From Sweltsa coloradensis (Eukaryota > Arthropoda > Insecta > Plecoptera > Chloroperlidae), in NCBI GenBank assembly GCA_024449915.1, contig JAMZAV010001281.1:117185-181184 (forward strand): 64,000 nucleotides of DNA. Reading direction: 5' to 3'. The position numbers and the translations under genes were made by a program. Shown here one piece after another: positions 37,738-50,430 of the stretch; the stretch's first letter is position 1, and each line of letters opens with the position of its first letter. Below the pieces are notes generated by a model. That model did not search any database and was not told the origin of the DNA. It was given only the letters and a program-made list of their open reading frames with translations.

Positions 37738-39975
37738 ATTACCATCATGGGAATACGTAGAATGAAATAGCAAACATTGTACAATATGGGATCTGAGGAT
37801 TACCTTCCAGATAGTATGGCTCTTTGGCACACAGCCCCAGATTCGATTCATTTTTATTATTGCGATTAGTAGTCCTTGAACAATTTTGAAAGTGATTTTC
37901 TACATAAATTATATTAGTAAAAAATATTGTATAATATTTTACTAATTTATGTAATAAATTTTTAAATAAATGGATGAGCAAAATCAGGTTTAATTTTTAA
38001 GAATGAAATCATGATAGGAATACGATTTTAAGTTAGTGGTGATAAAGTGATTGACAAAATACATAATGTTCTAGTATGTTGCAAGGATTTTTCATATTTC
38101 GTCAACACTTATGCCATGAGATAAGCGTATATCCCATATTTTAGGTATACTGGGGATGTACAATATTTTGAAGTATACTATGATCACCCCTTCCGGCCCC
38201 TGCTCATGACATCACTGTGGAAAATACCTTGATGATTTGATTTTTGTTATGCATATATAGCTCCACCGATTTCTTCAATTTCAATCAAACGTGAAAACGT
38301 TATGAATGTCAGTCATATCCAATCGAGCAACTTAATAAAATTACTTGGATCAAAATTGGCTAGTTTTGTGTTCCGTAACTTGAAAGACAGCCTAACTACA
38401 GTTATTCAATGGTTCTACAGTCTGTTTTCACATTTATTTTGCCAAACTAGTGCACTGTGCACCAACATAGCATCTCACCACCATAGAAAATGTGCATAAA
38501 CTAGAAAGTAGTAACACTAGAAGAACTAAAGCAATCTTAGGGTACAAAACTTTGTATAGTGCTTCTAAAAGAAAAATCCTTAATGATATATATACCCATT
38601 TTCAAGGCTGTATTCAAGAGAAATGACTCCATTTTCCCCACTAGGTATTTGGGTGGAACCATTGATCTTGATCCTCTAGCATGCCAATTACACAAGTAAA
38701 GTGAACTGTTGACCTAGGTCGTGGATGTAATAAGGGAAACAGGTTGACCATAAGACTGCCAATTGGCATTGCTTGAACAAGTGCATTCCAGAAATAAGTG
38801 TACTAGAGGACATCCACACTTTGGAATACCTACTACATAACTTTCTAGTTACTGAAGTAAAACAAGATTCAAGAGAGCAGTCAAGAGAATGTTTACATTT
38901 TTCATTTCCATCTTGTTAGGTCAATGCAATTTCCATCTATCCATACAGTAAGCCTAGGCCTATGTCTGTAAAAATACATAATGCATTTTACATTACGTAA
39001 GTTTGTCGGCCACTGTAACATTGGTTGGAGCGATAGAACAAGCGCAGGGGTCTTTGCCCCCCACCCCCTGTACAGTGTGCATTTTAAAATACAATAAAAT
39101 GTAAATATTGTTATAAAACTATAAGTACTACAGTACTAATCTGTAACAGTAACTCAATGACTACTTGAATATCCTACGTATATACTGTATACCCAATGAA
39201 TAAAAAAGGTTAAAAAGGTTCTACTAGCAACCCCTTAGTGTCTCCATCGTTGACAAGGGTGCATTTAAAATATGTATTTAATCGATTATTGGCCGCCATT
39301 GAGTAATGGCCGCACCCCTATTTTTTTGGCCACTAAAATTTTAAAAAATCTGGAAATATACCATTGACAAATGGTTTGCATAATGGCTGAACCCTACCTT
39401 TTAAATTAAAAAAAAAATAATACTTTACTGAGAAAATACACGAGTACAATACATATAATGGCACTGACCCCCAGTGAGAACAGACTATTTGCACAAGTCT
39501 GCTTTTCTAGTCGACTCGTTAGTAGGAAGTGACGTTAGGTAGTTGATGTACAAATGTTGCTAGAAGGCTATTAGGTGATTGATCGTGCACTAAAAAACCA
39601 CAAAGGAACACAATGTGCTAATTACAATATTGCAATATGTTAAAATACAAACTTTTCTAAAGTTAAAGAATATTTATTTATATAAAATATATTCACATTC
39701 ATATTTGTATGGGACTATGGAAGAAAAGTAGTGTTGTACCTTGTTTCTGACCAGAAACAGTGCCACTTACAAGTACTGTATAATTAACACAAGAGAGAAA
39801 TTTAATTAATGCTAGTGCCCAATCAATCAATATGTACTAGCAAAGAGTGATATTTTATGAATGAGTAAATGCACCCAAATTTAAAGAAAAATATGCATAT
39901 TGAAAGAGTTATAGCAGACATCTTCTTTTCATATGCCAACAATTGACATTATTCATGTCATCATGTGTTTTCTAG
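37738..39975. other. Gene-free stretch
   Basis: No exon is recognised. The segment adjoining 39976 would be the 3' untranslated part of the minus-strand retrotransposon, but no poly(A) tail or target duplication was found to fix its end. Confidence 0.45.
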
Positions 39976-40308
39976 TTAACCAGTAGAGATAGGACTCTGT
40001 TCGCTCCGATCCATGCCATTTGGCATTTTGTCGCGTTCAAGCTTTATATATGTACATTGAAAAAGATGTTTCCTGTCTTGTTCCCCAGCTCCACACATCC
40101 GACAGACACTAGATTCAAAAATTCCAAATCTATGGAGGTGCTTTCCGAGTAGGTCGTGTCCTGTTTGAAGCCGGAATTGAGCTGTCTCTATTTTTCTACT
40201 GTAGCACTTACGTTTACCAGTCGGCCTCATTCTAGTGTAATCTTCCCACAGTTTATTCTGCCCCCTCTCTTGCCATTCCTTACGGGACTGCTTTGTCTGT
40301 CGACGCAT
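39976..40308 (-). pseudogene. LINE ORF2 fragment: C-terminal zinc knuckle
   Basis: This 110-residue frame has QFRLQTGHDLLGKHLHRFG followed by CRMCGAGEQDRKHLFQC, a C-x2-C-x8-H-x3-C knuckle usual at the end of RNase H-bearing LINE proteins. It is shifted relative to the RNase H frame. Confidence 0.85.
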
Positions 40309-41233
40309 GCAGGTGAGATTTGAGAGATTTATGTGACAGTTTTTTACTTTCTTGTTGTTTTTTGCTACCTTGTTTGGCTAGGTAGTCGGCCTTCTCATTA
40401 CCATATATGCCACAGTGGGCCGGTATCCATTGTAGCACAATTTTGTTCCCATCATTCATGAGTCGTAGAATCTGTAGTTTACATTGTCTAATTTCGGGTT
40501 CTGTTTCCTCCCTATTTGCAATGGCTGCAATGGCAGTCTTGGAGTCGGATAGGATCACAATTTTCCGGTTTTCAGATTTTGATAGTTTCAATAGTGCTTC
40601 AACTATTGCTCGGATTTCTCCATCATAATTGCTTCCATTAGCACCAGCTGGGTAGGAAGCCTCAAATTCTCGGCTGTATATCCCTGCGCCCGAATTTCCT
40701 ATCCCTGGGGATGCTGATCCATCTGTATACAGATGTAGCCATTCATTTTCTGGGTATTTCTGGCGAATGTATGCCAATGTCAATTTCTTTAGTTGAACCA
40801 ATGAGTGGTTGTTTTTCTTACCGTCGATGTCAGGTATTGTCAATGCATGTGGGATTTCTAACAATGCAACATTTATGTTTGGTGGTAGGAGGTCTTGTCT
40901 ATTGTTAATTGCCTCATTCCCAATTAAATGCTCATTTATTTGTCGTGCCTTCGTTATGAATGTTACATGTGGTTTATGTTTTTCACATGGTTCTTTATCC
41001 CAGTAGTTCTGATCCAGTCTTACCAGTTTTTCATATAGGATCCCTGCAGCTTCATTTTGTCTGGCCTCTAGGGGTGGAATATTGGCCTTTGCTTCCATAG
41101 CTACTATAGGTGTGGTTTTAACACCTCCAGTAACTATTCTGAGTGCAGAATTTTGGACCCTATTTAGAGATTGTAGTGCATTTTTAGGGGCTTTTGTTAT
41201 GATTGCATTACCATATTCAAGCAGTGGTCTCAC
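40280..41233 (-). pseudogene. LINE ORF2 fragment: end of polymerase and RNase H
   Basis: The 317-residue frame starts with MRPLLEYGNAI and NRVQNSALRIVTGG, the end of the polymerase. RNase H follows with LYTDGSASPG, then the Glu in GEIRAIVEAL, the Asp in ILSDSKTAI and the last Asp in NEKADYLAK. All four acidic residues are present. The RNase H removes the RNA template during insertion in I-like LINEs. Confidence 0.9.
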
Positions 41234-41520
41234 ATAGGTTTTATATGTGGTAGATAATGTGTTCTCTGTTGCCCCCAGGTAACACGGTTTAAGCTTCCTT
41301 CCTGCTGCTTGCTTTTTAACAGGTTTAATCGCTTCCTTCCTGCTGCTTGCATTTTTTCAATATGCTTGGTCATTGTCATTTTTTGATCCATAGTTACACC
41401 TAGGTATACTGGGTTATCTTCTTTCTGTAACAGGTTTGTTCTGTACTTGAGTAAAAATGTTGGTACACTTCGTCCCGTAGTGTGGTAGTCGTACACGGTC
41501 TTCTTTTCGTTAACTATCAT
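41230..41520 (-). pseudogene. LINE ORF2 fragment: thumb region
   Basis: NPVYLGVTMDQKMTMTKHI is the 'yLGv.lD..l.w..Hi' block following the palm in LINE polymerases. A short local duplication of CTTCCTTCCTGCTGCTTGC at 41290-41352 adds repeated residues. The frame is lost near 41270. Confidence 0.8.
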
Positions 41521-41538
41521 TGCATTCTTTTCTGTCCA

Positions 41539-41967
41539 TCATTCCACACCTCTAAGGGCTGTATTCATTTCAATTTCCATCTTATCTTTATCTCTACCAC
41601 TGTACCACAGCACCACATCATCTGCAAACAGCTTTACTTTGACCTCACTTCTCTCTTCAATATAGTCAGCTAGGTCATTTATGAAGATCAAGAAAAGGGT
41701 AGGACTCATGACTGCTCCCTGGGGAACTCCTGCCTTGGTTTTTCTGTATTTTGATCTTTTGTTTCCATATCTCACTCTCATATACCTCTGGCTCAGGAAA
41801 TTTTTAGTCCATCTGTATATGTTGCTTGGGATGTTCATATCCGACATTTTTGTAAGTAAGATCTTTCTGTTCACAACATCAAATGCAGTTTGGAAATCAA
41901 CATACACCACAAGTGTTGCTAGTTGTTTATTGAAGCCTTCCTTCACCTCCTGCTGTAGATATGCCAC
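41539..41967 (-). pseudogene. LINE ORF2 fragment: reverse transcriptase, palm
   Basis: The 142-residue frame includes VVYVDFQTAFD (first catalytic Asp), GVPQGAVMSPTLF and LFADDVVLW (the catalytic FADD box). The active-site residues are intact although the gene is broken. An in-frame TGA after GVE ends it; the same frame resumes at 41520. Confidence 0.92.
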
Positions 41968-42566
41968 TTGGTCGAGAGTGCTTCTATCTTTCCTGAAGCC
42001 TGCCTGGTGTTCTGTTTGAGGTTATTTGTCTCCAGGTAGATTTTTAGTCTTTGGTTTACCATACGTTCCATGAGCTTTGACATCATACTTGTGAGAGATA
42101 TAGGCCTATAGCTCTCTACTTTACTACTGTCTTTTCCTTTCTTCACTATGGGGATAACTTCTGCTTTTCGCCATATATCTGGTATGTTTCCCTCCCATAT
42201 GGCATTGAAGTGTGTCAGTAATACCAGTTGCCCTTCCTTTCCTAGGTTTTTCAAGAATTCAGGGTAGATAAGGTCAACTCCTGGTGACTTCTTGTTTTTC
42301 AGTTTACTTAATGCTTGTCCCAATTCATGGATATTAAATGGTGCATTATAAGGGTCCTCGTTATCATGTATGTATTTTGGTTGCTCTACTTTTACATGTT
42401 TATTATTTATTGGTCTTGTTTGTTGTGACATATACTGACAGAACGCCTCTGCTTTATCCTTATCTTCGGTGAGTTGGACTTCTTTATATATTATTGGCTC
42501 CTGTTGTTCTTCCCTCTTTTCTTGGTTACATAGACTGGAGAAGTATCTATGTGCTTTGACACACAT
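41943..42566 (-). pseudogene. LINE ORF2 fragment: reverse transcriptase, fingers
   Basis: The 207-residue frame has KNKKSPGVDLIYPEFLK, WRKAEVIPIVKKGKD and SYRPISLTSMMSKLMER, the first conserved blocks of LINE reverse transcriptase. It ends where a shift takes the reading into the frame of 41539-41967. Confidence 0.9.
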
Positions 42567-42742
42567 CCTTTCTGTAATCTATTTGCTCCACATATTCTTG
42601 TAATGCTATTCTCTTGCTTTCCAAAATTTGTCTTTTTAACATGGCTTGTACTCTTCTGAGTTGAATCATGTCTTTCATGTCTTGAGTTTGTTCTGCAGTT
42701 TTCCTTGCTTGATCTCTTTGTTGTTTCAGAGTTTGTAGTTGT

Positions 42743-42934
42743 TCATTCCAGAACGGTTTGTAATTTGTTTGTTTTTCCTCTAGGTACAGTTTTTTCTGCA
42801 GCTGTTTGCATGATATCTATAATTTTCTGGTTGTCTAAATCAATGTTTTCCCTTGATTCAAATTCCAGGAATAGTTTTTCGGTAATTTCTTCTGTACTCC
42901 TTCCAGTTACCCTTTTTAAAAATTCCAAGTGCAT
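42743..42934 (-). pseudogene. LINE ORF2 fragment: linker after the endonuclease
   Basis: This 63-residue frame overlaps the end of the endonuclease frame and carries on its sense (ITEKLFLEFESRENI, then TAAEKTVPRGK). 'A..tiPrg' before the polymerase is typical of LINE ORF2. A shift separates it from both neighbours. Confidence 0.6.
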
Positions 42935-43652
42935 TTGGTTTCTCTAGCTTCAGGTTACATTTCTGTCTTGTTATAAGTAAAATTTTGTGTCCAGCACCGG
43001 AAGGAGACTCTAGGTTGTCCTGTTTCATGTGATTGAATAAGTTTGTGTGGCATAAGGCTAAATCTGGTCTGGAGAGGCCTCCTCTGTATGAGAGGAAGGT
43101 ATATGGATCTGCTGCTTCCAGTAGCATCAGCGGGTTGCTGTCTATGTATTCTTCAACTATGTGTCCAACTTTTGTTGTTGTATTGTAATGCCAGGCTTTA
43201 TTGGGTGCATTAAAATCTCCTACAATTACTGACGTACTGTCAATAGTGACTAGATCTAAAAATTTTGTTTCGTTTGTTGGTGGGTTATAGAGAATGATGT
43301 ATGTGGTCTTAGTGTGATTTTTCCACAGTTCTAGTTGTACCACCTCTATCTTGTCTTCTTCGTCCATTTTGTGTAAAATTTTAAATTTAGATGTCAGACC
43401 TACTTTCACACCAACTATGATGCCTGAAGAGATTTGTCTCTGTCTAGGGAGAGTATATATTTTGTAGCCGTTAGTCATGGCTTTGTCCAGTTTTTCGTTG
43501 TCTGAGATTGATCCTGCTTCCACCACTGTGAATGCGTCTACATTTTTGTCACTAATTATCTTCTTAAGTTCTAAATATTTATCTTCGGAGAGACCTCCTG
43601 CGTTCCAATATAACAAGGTGACGTTGCCCTGAGAAGGACACATTTTCTCCAC
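42858..43652 (-). pseudogene. LINE ORF2 fragment: APE-type endonuclease
   Basis: The 264-residue frame begins just before LLYWNAGGL (the Asn motif) and continues with VVEAGS (position of the catalytic Glu), VIVGDFNAPNKAW (the GDFN box) and a late GAGHKILLI (position of the last His). These are the exonuclease-endonuclease-phosphatase signatures that nick the target for primed reverse transcription. After about residue 250 the frame is lost and the reading continues in the frame of 42743-42934. Confidence 0.85.
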
Positions 43653-45822
43653 TCTCTATCTCTTCTGTTAACTTGCTTTGGCATCTTCGAGTCCGAACGT
43701 TTAGCGTGATCCAGGGGGCACGTGTAAGTTTTAATCTTACGGACGCGTTCGGAAGTCACCCCCAGATAATCACCCACATAATCACTAATCAGGGCTGCTA
43801 CACTGATACAAGTGACAAATTTCCATAGCAACTGTGTCAAATTTTGGAATCCTCAACATGAAATACTTAATACGATCAATGCGGAACGCATACCATGGGA
43901 CTCGTCCAGCTTACATCCTGCTGTATTGTACAGACTTCACGCCCAATGTAACTCTTCGATGTTCATTGGACACACACATGCCAAACAAGCATGTATGCCT
44001 ACTACATTCCATTATTATCCCTGTAATTAAAGAATGATTCAAAGGTTATTCACAGAGATTAAATTACTATACATAATATATTTACTTTCCAATTGATGTT
44101 GATATATCATTGATGATTGATTGATTGATTGATTATCATATCAAAGTCTGGATTTAGAGCCAGCTGTAAACCACTTTTTAATCAGCTTGTTATATAACCC
44201 ATGCCTTGTGTATACATGAAGTCTTAATGTTTGATCACAAAAATATTAATCTCTTTGAATGTAACTCTAAATAAACTTAGAATTCCACAGAGCAACCTTA
44301 CTCTTTGCCAAAAAGGACTCGGAGTCAGTGGAATTGAACTATACAATAAACTGCAACAAGACATTTAAAGACATAAAAGATCTAACAAAATTAAAAGAAT
44401 GCTACTAAAGGAGTGATACCATACAAGAGTAGGTACCACAAAACATAGTAGGCTAAGATGCATCTTTAAAAAAATGATGTGTATATTGTGGAAACAAATA
44501 CAATAACTAATCTGTGTATATTTTAGAATAAGAATAAGATATAAATATTTTTACAAATTATACCTTACTGAATTTAGAACATTGTACATAGGATAGGCCT
44601 ACTGCCCATAGAAATAATATAACTGAATACACCCACCCTGTAGATTAGTATAAGATGTAAATATTTTTGCTTATATTACTCTATTTTGTATTTAACAATC
44701 AATATTTTAACACAACATGGCAACTCGAATATTCTATGTAGATCCTGTATAGGCTTACCTGTTGAATTTTAAAGAGGCTAATAAATCTACATCTATTGCA
44801 ATCCATTGCCAACATGCAAACGATGCTCTAATTCCAGCCAAAATATTTTTACGGAGCCGAAGTCGAGTGTTGAAGTTTAATATTCTTAAGTAGATAGTAG
44901 TTTGACTCCAGCGTTTTGTGAAAGTTGGAAATAACACAACTATGTCCCACAAATGATTTCAAATACACATTGAGAAGAAAATTGTAGCTAAAGTGACATA
45001 ATTTGTTTTTCCTAATTCCAAGACAGGGTGCTAAGCTTGGCCCAATTCAAATACGTGCACTCAGGTGTTGATTATTTCTGCTGAACGGTTGCCAATATCA
45101 TTACCAAATTTTGCATGAATGCTAGTGAAGTACTTTTATATTGATATCCACACTTGGTTGCAAAAAAATGAGCCATAAAAATCCATTGCTAGACATAAGT
45201 CCAAAACGTAAAAAAAAAAAATGGGAAATCCAAAACGGATTTCAATTTTGGAAATTCCCATCAAACCGTGTATCTTATGATTCACCAAATTAACCTACGC
45301 GTTCGCATTGATTTAAACGTTGATATTCAATACGCAAATTTGTGTTAAAAAATCTGTACACTTGGAATAAATTCCAGAAGTTGGCCAAAATTGAGTAAAT
45401 TACGGAGATCTTATGGTTTTTTTAAATTCAAAATCAATTACTAATTAATTTAGGAATACACGTACTGGATGCCATAGATTGATTCTTTATTAATGTTCGT
45501 GTGAAATACGACACCGGTGTTGTTATGTAGATTTATTAGCCTTTTTAAAATTCAGCAGGTAGGTACACCCGGGAAATCCAGAAAGCACTTCATCTCGTCT
45601 CCGCACCAGCCTCAGCGACTCCTCTCCTCTCCTGAGAACTGAAAATTACAGACTGGTTGAGGTCGATTATTTCTATTACCAAACCAAGGCTGGGGCTATG
45701 GCAAATGTTACAAATACAATGACAGAGTAATTAATAATGTCAAGCAAAAACTTAATAAACCCTAAGTTGCTTGTAAGCAGATGCAAAAGTACACAATACA
45801 TCTACAAACAATATTTTATAGG
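43653..45822. other. Gene-free stretch
   Basis: A GATT microsatellite is at 44120-44145. The first 200 bases may belong to the LINE. No exon is recognised. Confidence 0.45.
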
Positions 45823-45921
45823 CATATCGTGACCTTAGAATGACAAGGTTCCAACCCTATTTTACCATTTGGACTTTGGTAAAATAGGGTTGGAACCTTG
45901 TCATTCTAAGGTCACGATATG
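45823..45921. repeat. Perfect 45-bp inverted repeat with 9-base loop
   Basis: The left arm 45823-45867 (starting CATATCGTGACCTTAG) and right arm 45877-45921 are exact reverse complements around TTTGGACTT. No mismatch or bulge is present, which is unusual for a microRNA precursor. Confidence 0.95.
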
Positions 45922-48001
45922 ACATAAATGTACAGTAAGAAGAAGTAACTGACTCACTTTAAACTTATATAATGCAACAACTGTTGAGCTGTTGATGGTT
46001 AAACTTAAAAACCAAACTTTTGTGTGGCCCTCAGTTCCAGGGTTGGGCAATAGATCCAATGTTTGTGCATGCTGTTAGACCTGGGCAAGTATAAACAACA
46101 CATTTACTAATTATCTTTGCCCACTGCCCACACACACTTACATAATAGGAATCCTTTCCTGACATGCTTCTCCTTTACGGGAATACCATTCATTGATGCA
46201 TGCAGTATTATTGACTCTCAGCCTCCCAACCCTATAAGAACTTATGATGATTAAAAGTAGCCTGGCCCCCTTCCCCTCAATGATTGTACTGGCCACTCTT
46301 ATCAATGATTTTATTTATGTAAGTTTACAGCACTCATGCAAATCACAAGGACATATTAATCACAAGTTACGTGTTATCATATCAATATGGGTACTCGTAC
46401 TCTGATTGCACACTTAACGAAAGTGAAACAAAAAAAAGTGCATACAATATACAACACTCGTCAACTACAAACGCTCAAGTTATGGCTACGATATTATGTG
46501 TCGACTGTTCCACAATGCGATACCTATACACAGGTTTGTCTTCGTAGATGGGATCTGCACAAATCACTGAAAAGACCGTGGTCGGACTGCCTTGGGCCTT
46601 TTCTTTGTAGACCCTATATAGACACCTTACTTCCCCATGGCATTATGCTGATATTGTAAATAATCGCCTCCAAATGACAAAACACATCAGACGACTGTCC
46701 CATCAGTGTTAAAATAATTTTCAAGACCATAAGATCTTGATCTGGTTATACCTCTGTAAAGTATGAAATAATGTACAGTTTGCAATATTGTCATGAGTTT
46801 GTATCCCACATATTGCATATTGCATAATGAGGGTAAAAAAGAAAAAAGGAAAACACCGAGATTTTTTTACAAAACAATAATCACTTGGCCCAAAATATTA
46901 TTAAGTGTTGCAAAGATAATTATTTTGCAGACCTTTAGTAAGTAGATCTATTAATTAGCAAGAGAAAAAAATGAAATCAACACAAAGTGTCCATTTTCTT
47001 GGGCAGCCACCATATTTATTTGTACCTATATAATTTTTTAAAAACATTAAAATGGTAGACTGCAGTCATTATGCACAGCCATTTGTCAAGAATATTGAAA
47101 CATACGCCTACTTAATTACAATGATAGTAGTACCAGTAGTTAAAATTAGTGACCTGTCAATACCCGGAAATATTTTACCCGGTAAGTACATTTTCTTGCT
47201 ATTGTCATGAGGGGGTGCAGTAAAGGACTGAGCTTCACGTCTTGTTAAGGTGTTAGTTAGTTTTCAAAGAGAAAAGAGCAGAGTCATCACGCACCTGATT
47301 GCCGTCTTAGGTTGGCGAAGACCATAAAGTCATTAACTATGGCCGCAAAGGTGGTAAATATAAGGAAGCGGCTCACAAAATTTTACACATGCATAGAAAT
47401 ATCATGAATGATGAGATTATTTCATATTGGACAAGGAACACCGATAATGACGTGTAACGGGCATTGAAATGTTGGATGATAAACATGGATAGAATTTGGC
47501 TTTCATCTCGAACTTCACAATCCCCAAGCGCAATCCACTTCACTTTTATGCCAATAAAATGTTGCCTAATAATTTCACTTAGCTTTCACTCCAGCTGATT
47601 GGCATTCTATCAACATAACCAACTCACTTAGCCTAAATTTAGTCTTCAAACCAAGCGTTTTGCCATATTTCACCAAAGAAACAAATTACAAACTTTCAGA
47701 AAATTTGCAGGAATGGTTTTAGCTTTTTATTATAAAATTCTGGTATGCATACCGGTACAGAAACAACATTTTACTCATGGTCTAGTGACAATTCAAACCT
47801 GAAAAAATTATAATTAACATGAGGCCAAGGTACTGTTGGGCTTTGCGCTGCCACTTTCTCACACTCGTAGCTTCACCTTCGTACAAGCCAAATCTAGATG
47901 ATCCACAATGCTGTGCTCAAAGAACTACCGCGCGAGTCCTGTGTAAAGTTTATCAATGTCATTGAGTGATAGTCATTCAGTCACGGCCTGCCATGTTGAA
48001 T
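45922..48001. other. Gene-free stretch
   Basis: The frame at 46387-46659 (90 codons) matches no family I know and has no splice or promoter context. Nothing else is supported. Confidence 0.45.
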
Positions 48002-48009
48002 GTTAGGGC

Positions 48010-48438
48010 CAGTGGCATCGGAGCCGGGGGGGGGGGGGGGGGGGGTAGCTTGCCCCCCTTGTGCTTACAGAGGGGGGGGCAAAAGTATCTTCTCGCCCCC
48101 CCTAGAAAAATTAAAAATTAACCAAAATAAGTGCGTTTACGTTTTGATTCATCTATTATATATATTTTTTTTCGTTCAACAAAGCCCCTTAACTACTTCT
48201 AAAACACATAAAAACCACTTCAAAAATACGTATTTTTCAAAAAATTGCATGCGGCGCTATGGTGGGGGGCACCCCCTCCATTGCGTTGTTCGTCCAAGCC
48301 TCCCCGCCCCCGAAATATATTTCAGCATACGCCATTAGCTCAGGAACATTAGTTGCATATTATCTAACTATGTAAGGAAGCATGTACTTTTCCTGTAAAG
48401 TTCGCCCCCCCTGGAAAAATAGACTTCCGACGCGCCTG
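48010..48438. mobile_element. Non-autonomous hAT-type element 3 (429 bp)
   Basis: The ends CAGTGGCATCGGA and (reversed) CAGGCGCGTCGGA match at 10 of 13 positions and are flanked by a perfect 8-bp duplication, GTTAGGGC. The interior has a G-run of about 20 bases, C-runs and no transposase. Confidence 0.85.
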
Positions 48439-48942
48439 GTTAGGGCCGGTACTATGGTGGCGCTACTACCTGCAAAAAGCTTTACGTGCAAAGCCCAATT
48501 GGTTAAAGGTACAATTGGAGGCCTGGTGAATTTTTGCCACATTGCAAAAATAAACTACCTAAGGCATTTTGCTCTGTGCCTTTATCTAGTAGGTATCCAA
48601 TAAGTGAATACTGTAGGCCTATGCTCATACGCGCTACAACCTTTGCAGGCATAATAAATAATTCATACAATGCAAGGTATTGTCAACAAAATTGTTAAAG
48701 TAAAGAATCACTCAGGGTCAAATTGACAACCAATGGCACTACGCACACACTCTGCGCTTTGAACATTACCTAGCCTCACCGTGGATATGCTAAGTGATTC
48801 ATTTTAACTATCGTACAAACAAAATTCCTTCCAAAGTTCCCTCAACATAACGTAACATTTATGCGTCATCTTTAAGATCGGTAGGCAGAATTTATTTTCT
48901 TCTCATGAAAGTGACTAGGCCTAATAGGCCTAACCTTGTCAA

Positions 48943-50422
48943 TAGGGATGCACACGATAATCAATATTATCGATCAATAATCAATAATGGATATTATTTC
49001 GATAATCGATAACCAAAATTCATTATCAATTATCGAAATATCAATTGATTCGTCAATAGTGGCACAAACTAAACTCTAAAGACGGAGATTATCTCACGTT
49101 GTGCCCATACACTAGCTGAGCTGATGGTGTCACACTTGAGATTTATGTTTGGAATTGACCAATCAGTCGATAACGGAAACCAAACACATGACATCGAAGA
49201 CAACCAGGCAATTAACGGAACGTGATTGTTTTGTTTTGACTTACACTTGCCACACTTGAGGTTCCACTTATAGGTCGGCACAGGCTTTGTTGGTGTTATC
49301 GATATTGGGTAATTCCATGTCAAATCAACCAGGCCATTTCCATGACCATCTCCGATTTTGACGAAACTTGGCAAATTTACTCTTACTAACATGTATATTG
49401 ATCGTGGAAAATTTTGTATTTCTGACGCGCTTAGTTTTCGAGTAACGCCCCGCTCAAAAACTCAAATTTAGCGACGCCGAGCGGCGTACCTGAATTCGTA
49501 AGTTTTGAACCGTTGGACATAAAAGGCTAATTTTTTTTTTAAATTAAAGAGCTTTTTATTGGCAATTTAATTTATATGTATTTGAATGCATTCCTAATTG
49601 TGAAACCATGTAAAAAATCGAAATTTGTTTTAAAACCTACCCTACGAGAAAAAGTATCTCCGAAAAAAAAAAAAAAAAAACGTGTTTTTGTTTAGATGTT
49701 TTTTACATGCCCAAAAAAATTTGGGATGGGATGGCATTGGGATCATGATATATCACAGGGTCATGCACCAAATGTGTAAAATGTGTCAGTTTTTACCTTC
49801 CATTTGAAGTGAAATTCAAATTTGCCGCACTTAAAAATAAAAACGGAAGGTAAAAACTGACACATTATACACATTTGGTGCATGACCCTGTGATATATCA
49901 TGATCCCAATGCCATCCCATCCCAAATTTTTTTGTGCATGTAAAAAACATCTAAACAAAAACACGTTTTTTTTTTTTTCAGAGATACTTTTTCTCGTAGG
50001 GTAGGTTTAAAAACAAATTTCGATTTTTTACATGGTTTCACAATTAGGAATGCATTCAAATACATATAAATTAAATTGCCAATAAAATGCTCTTTAATTT
50101 AAAAAAAAAATTAGCCTTTTACGTCCAACGGTTTAAAACTTACCAATTACGGTACGCCGCTCAGCGTCGCCAAATTTGAGTTTTGACCGGGGCGTTACTC
50201 GAAAACTAAGCGCGTCAGGAATACAAAATTTTCCACGATCAATCTACATGTTAGTAAGAGTAGATTTGCCAAGTTTCATCAAATCGGAGATGGTCAAGTT
50301 TTATTTCAGGCTCGGCCTGGTTGATTTGACATGGAATAACCCTATTATCGATAATATCGATTCGATAATGCCATTACCATTTTGATAATCGATACTGAAA
50401 AAAGTATCGATGTGCATCCCTA
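48943..50422. mobile_element. Non-autonomous hAT-type element 4 (1480 bp), hosting a palindrome
   Basis: The termini TAGGGATGCACACGATAA and (reversed) TAGGGATGCACATCGATA are flanked by a perfect 8-bp duplication, CTTGTCAA. ATCGATAAT-type repeats lie just inside both ends. The centre is taken up by the palindrome at 49307-50342. No transposase frame is present. Confidence 0.88.
49307..50342. repeat. 1036-bp fold-back palindrome, about 500-bp arms
   Basis: The left end GGGTAATTCCATGTCAAATC and right end (reversed) GGGTTATTCCATGTCAAATC begin arms that match for about 500 bp each. They include GACGCGCTTAGTTTTCGAG, GGTGCATGACCCTGTGATA and matched A/T runs, around a centre near 49800-49845. It is flanked by TATT on both sides. 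It has no coding potential and looks like a fold-back element or palindromic MITE. Confidence 0.88.
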
Positions 50423-50430
50423 CTTGTCAA

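Larger units (their letters stand above)
39976..43652 (-). mobile_element. Decayed RNase H-bearing non-LTR retrotransposon (I-like)
   Basis: In minus-strand order the element encodes an APE-type endonuclease, a reverse transcriptase with the catalytic FADD box, a thumb region, RNase H and a CCHC zinc knuckle. This order, with RNase H after the polymerase, is typical of the I group of LINEs. The frame changes at least five times and one in-frame TGA interrupts it, so this copy cannot make a full protein. The first open reading frame, 5' UTR, poly(A) tail and target duplications were not found; a short frame at 43571-43840 may be the remnant of the end of ORF1. Confidence 0.9.

Noticed and set aside
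45823..45921. microRNA precursor
   Set aside because: The stem is perfectly paired over 45 bp with a 9-base loop, unlike animal precursors; an inverted duplication is simpler.
46387..46659. 90-codon open frame on the plus strand
   Set aside because: No domain, no splice or promoter context, and composition like the surrounding non-coding DNA.
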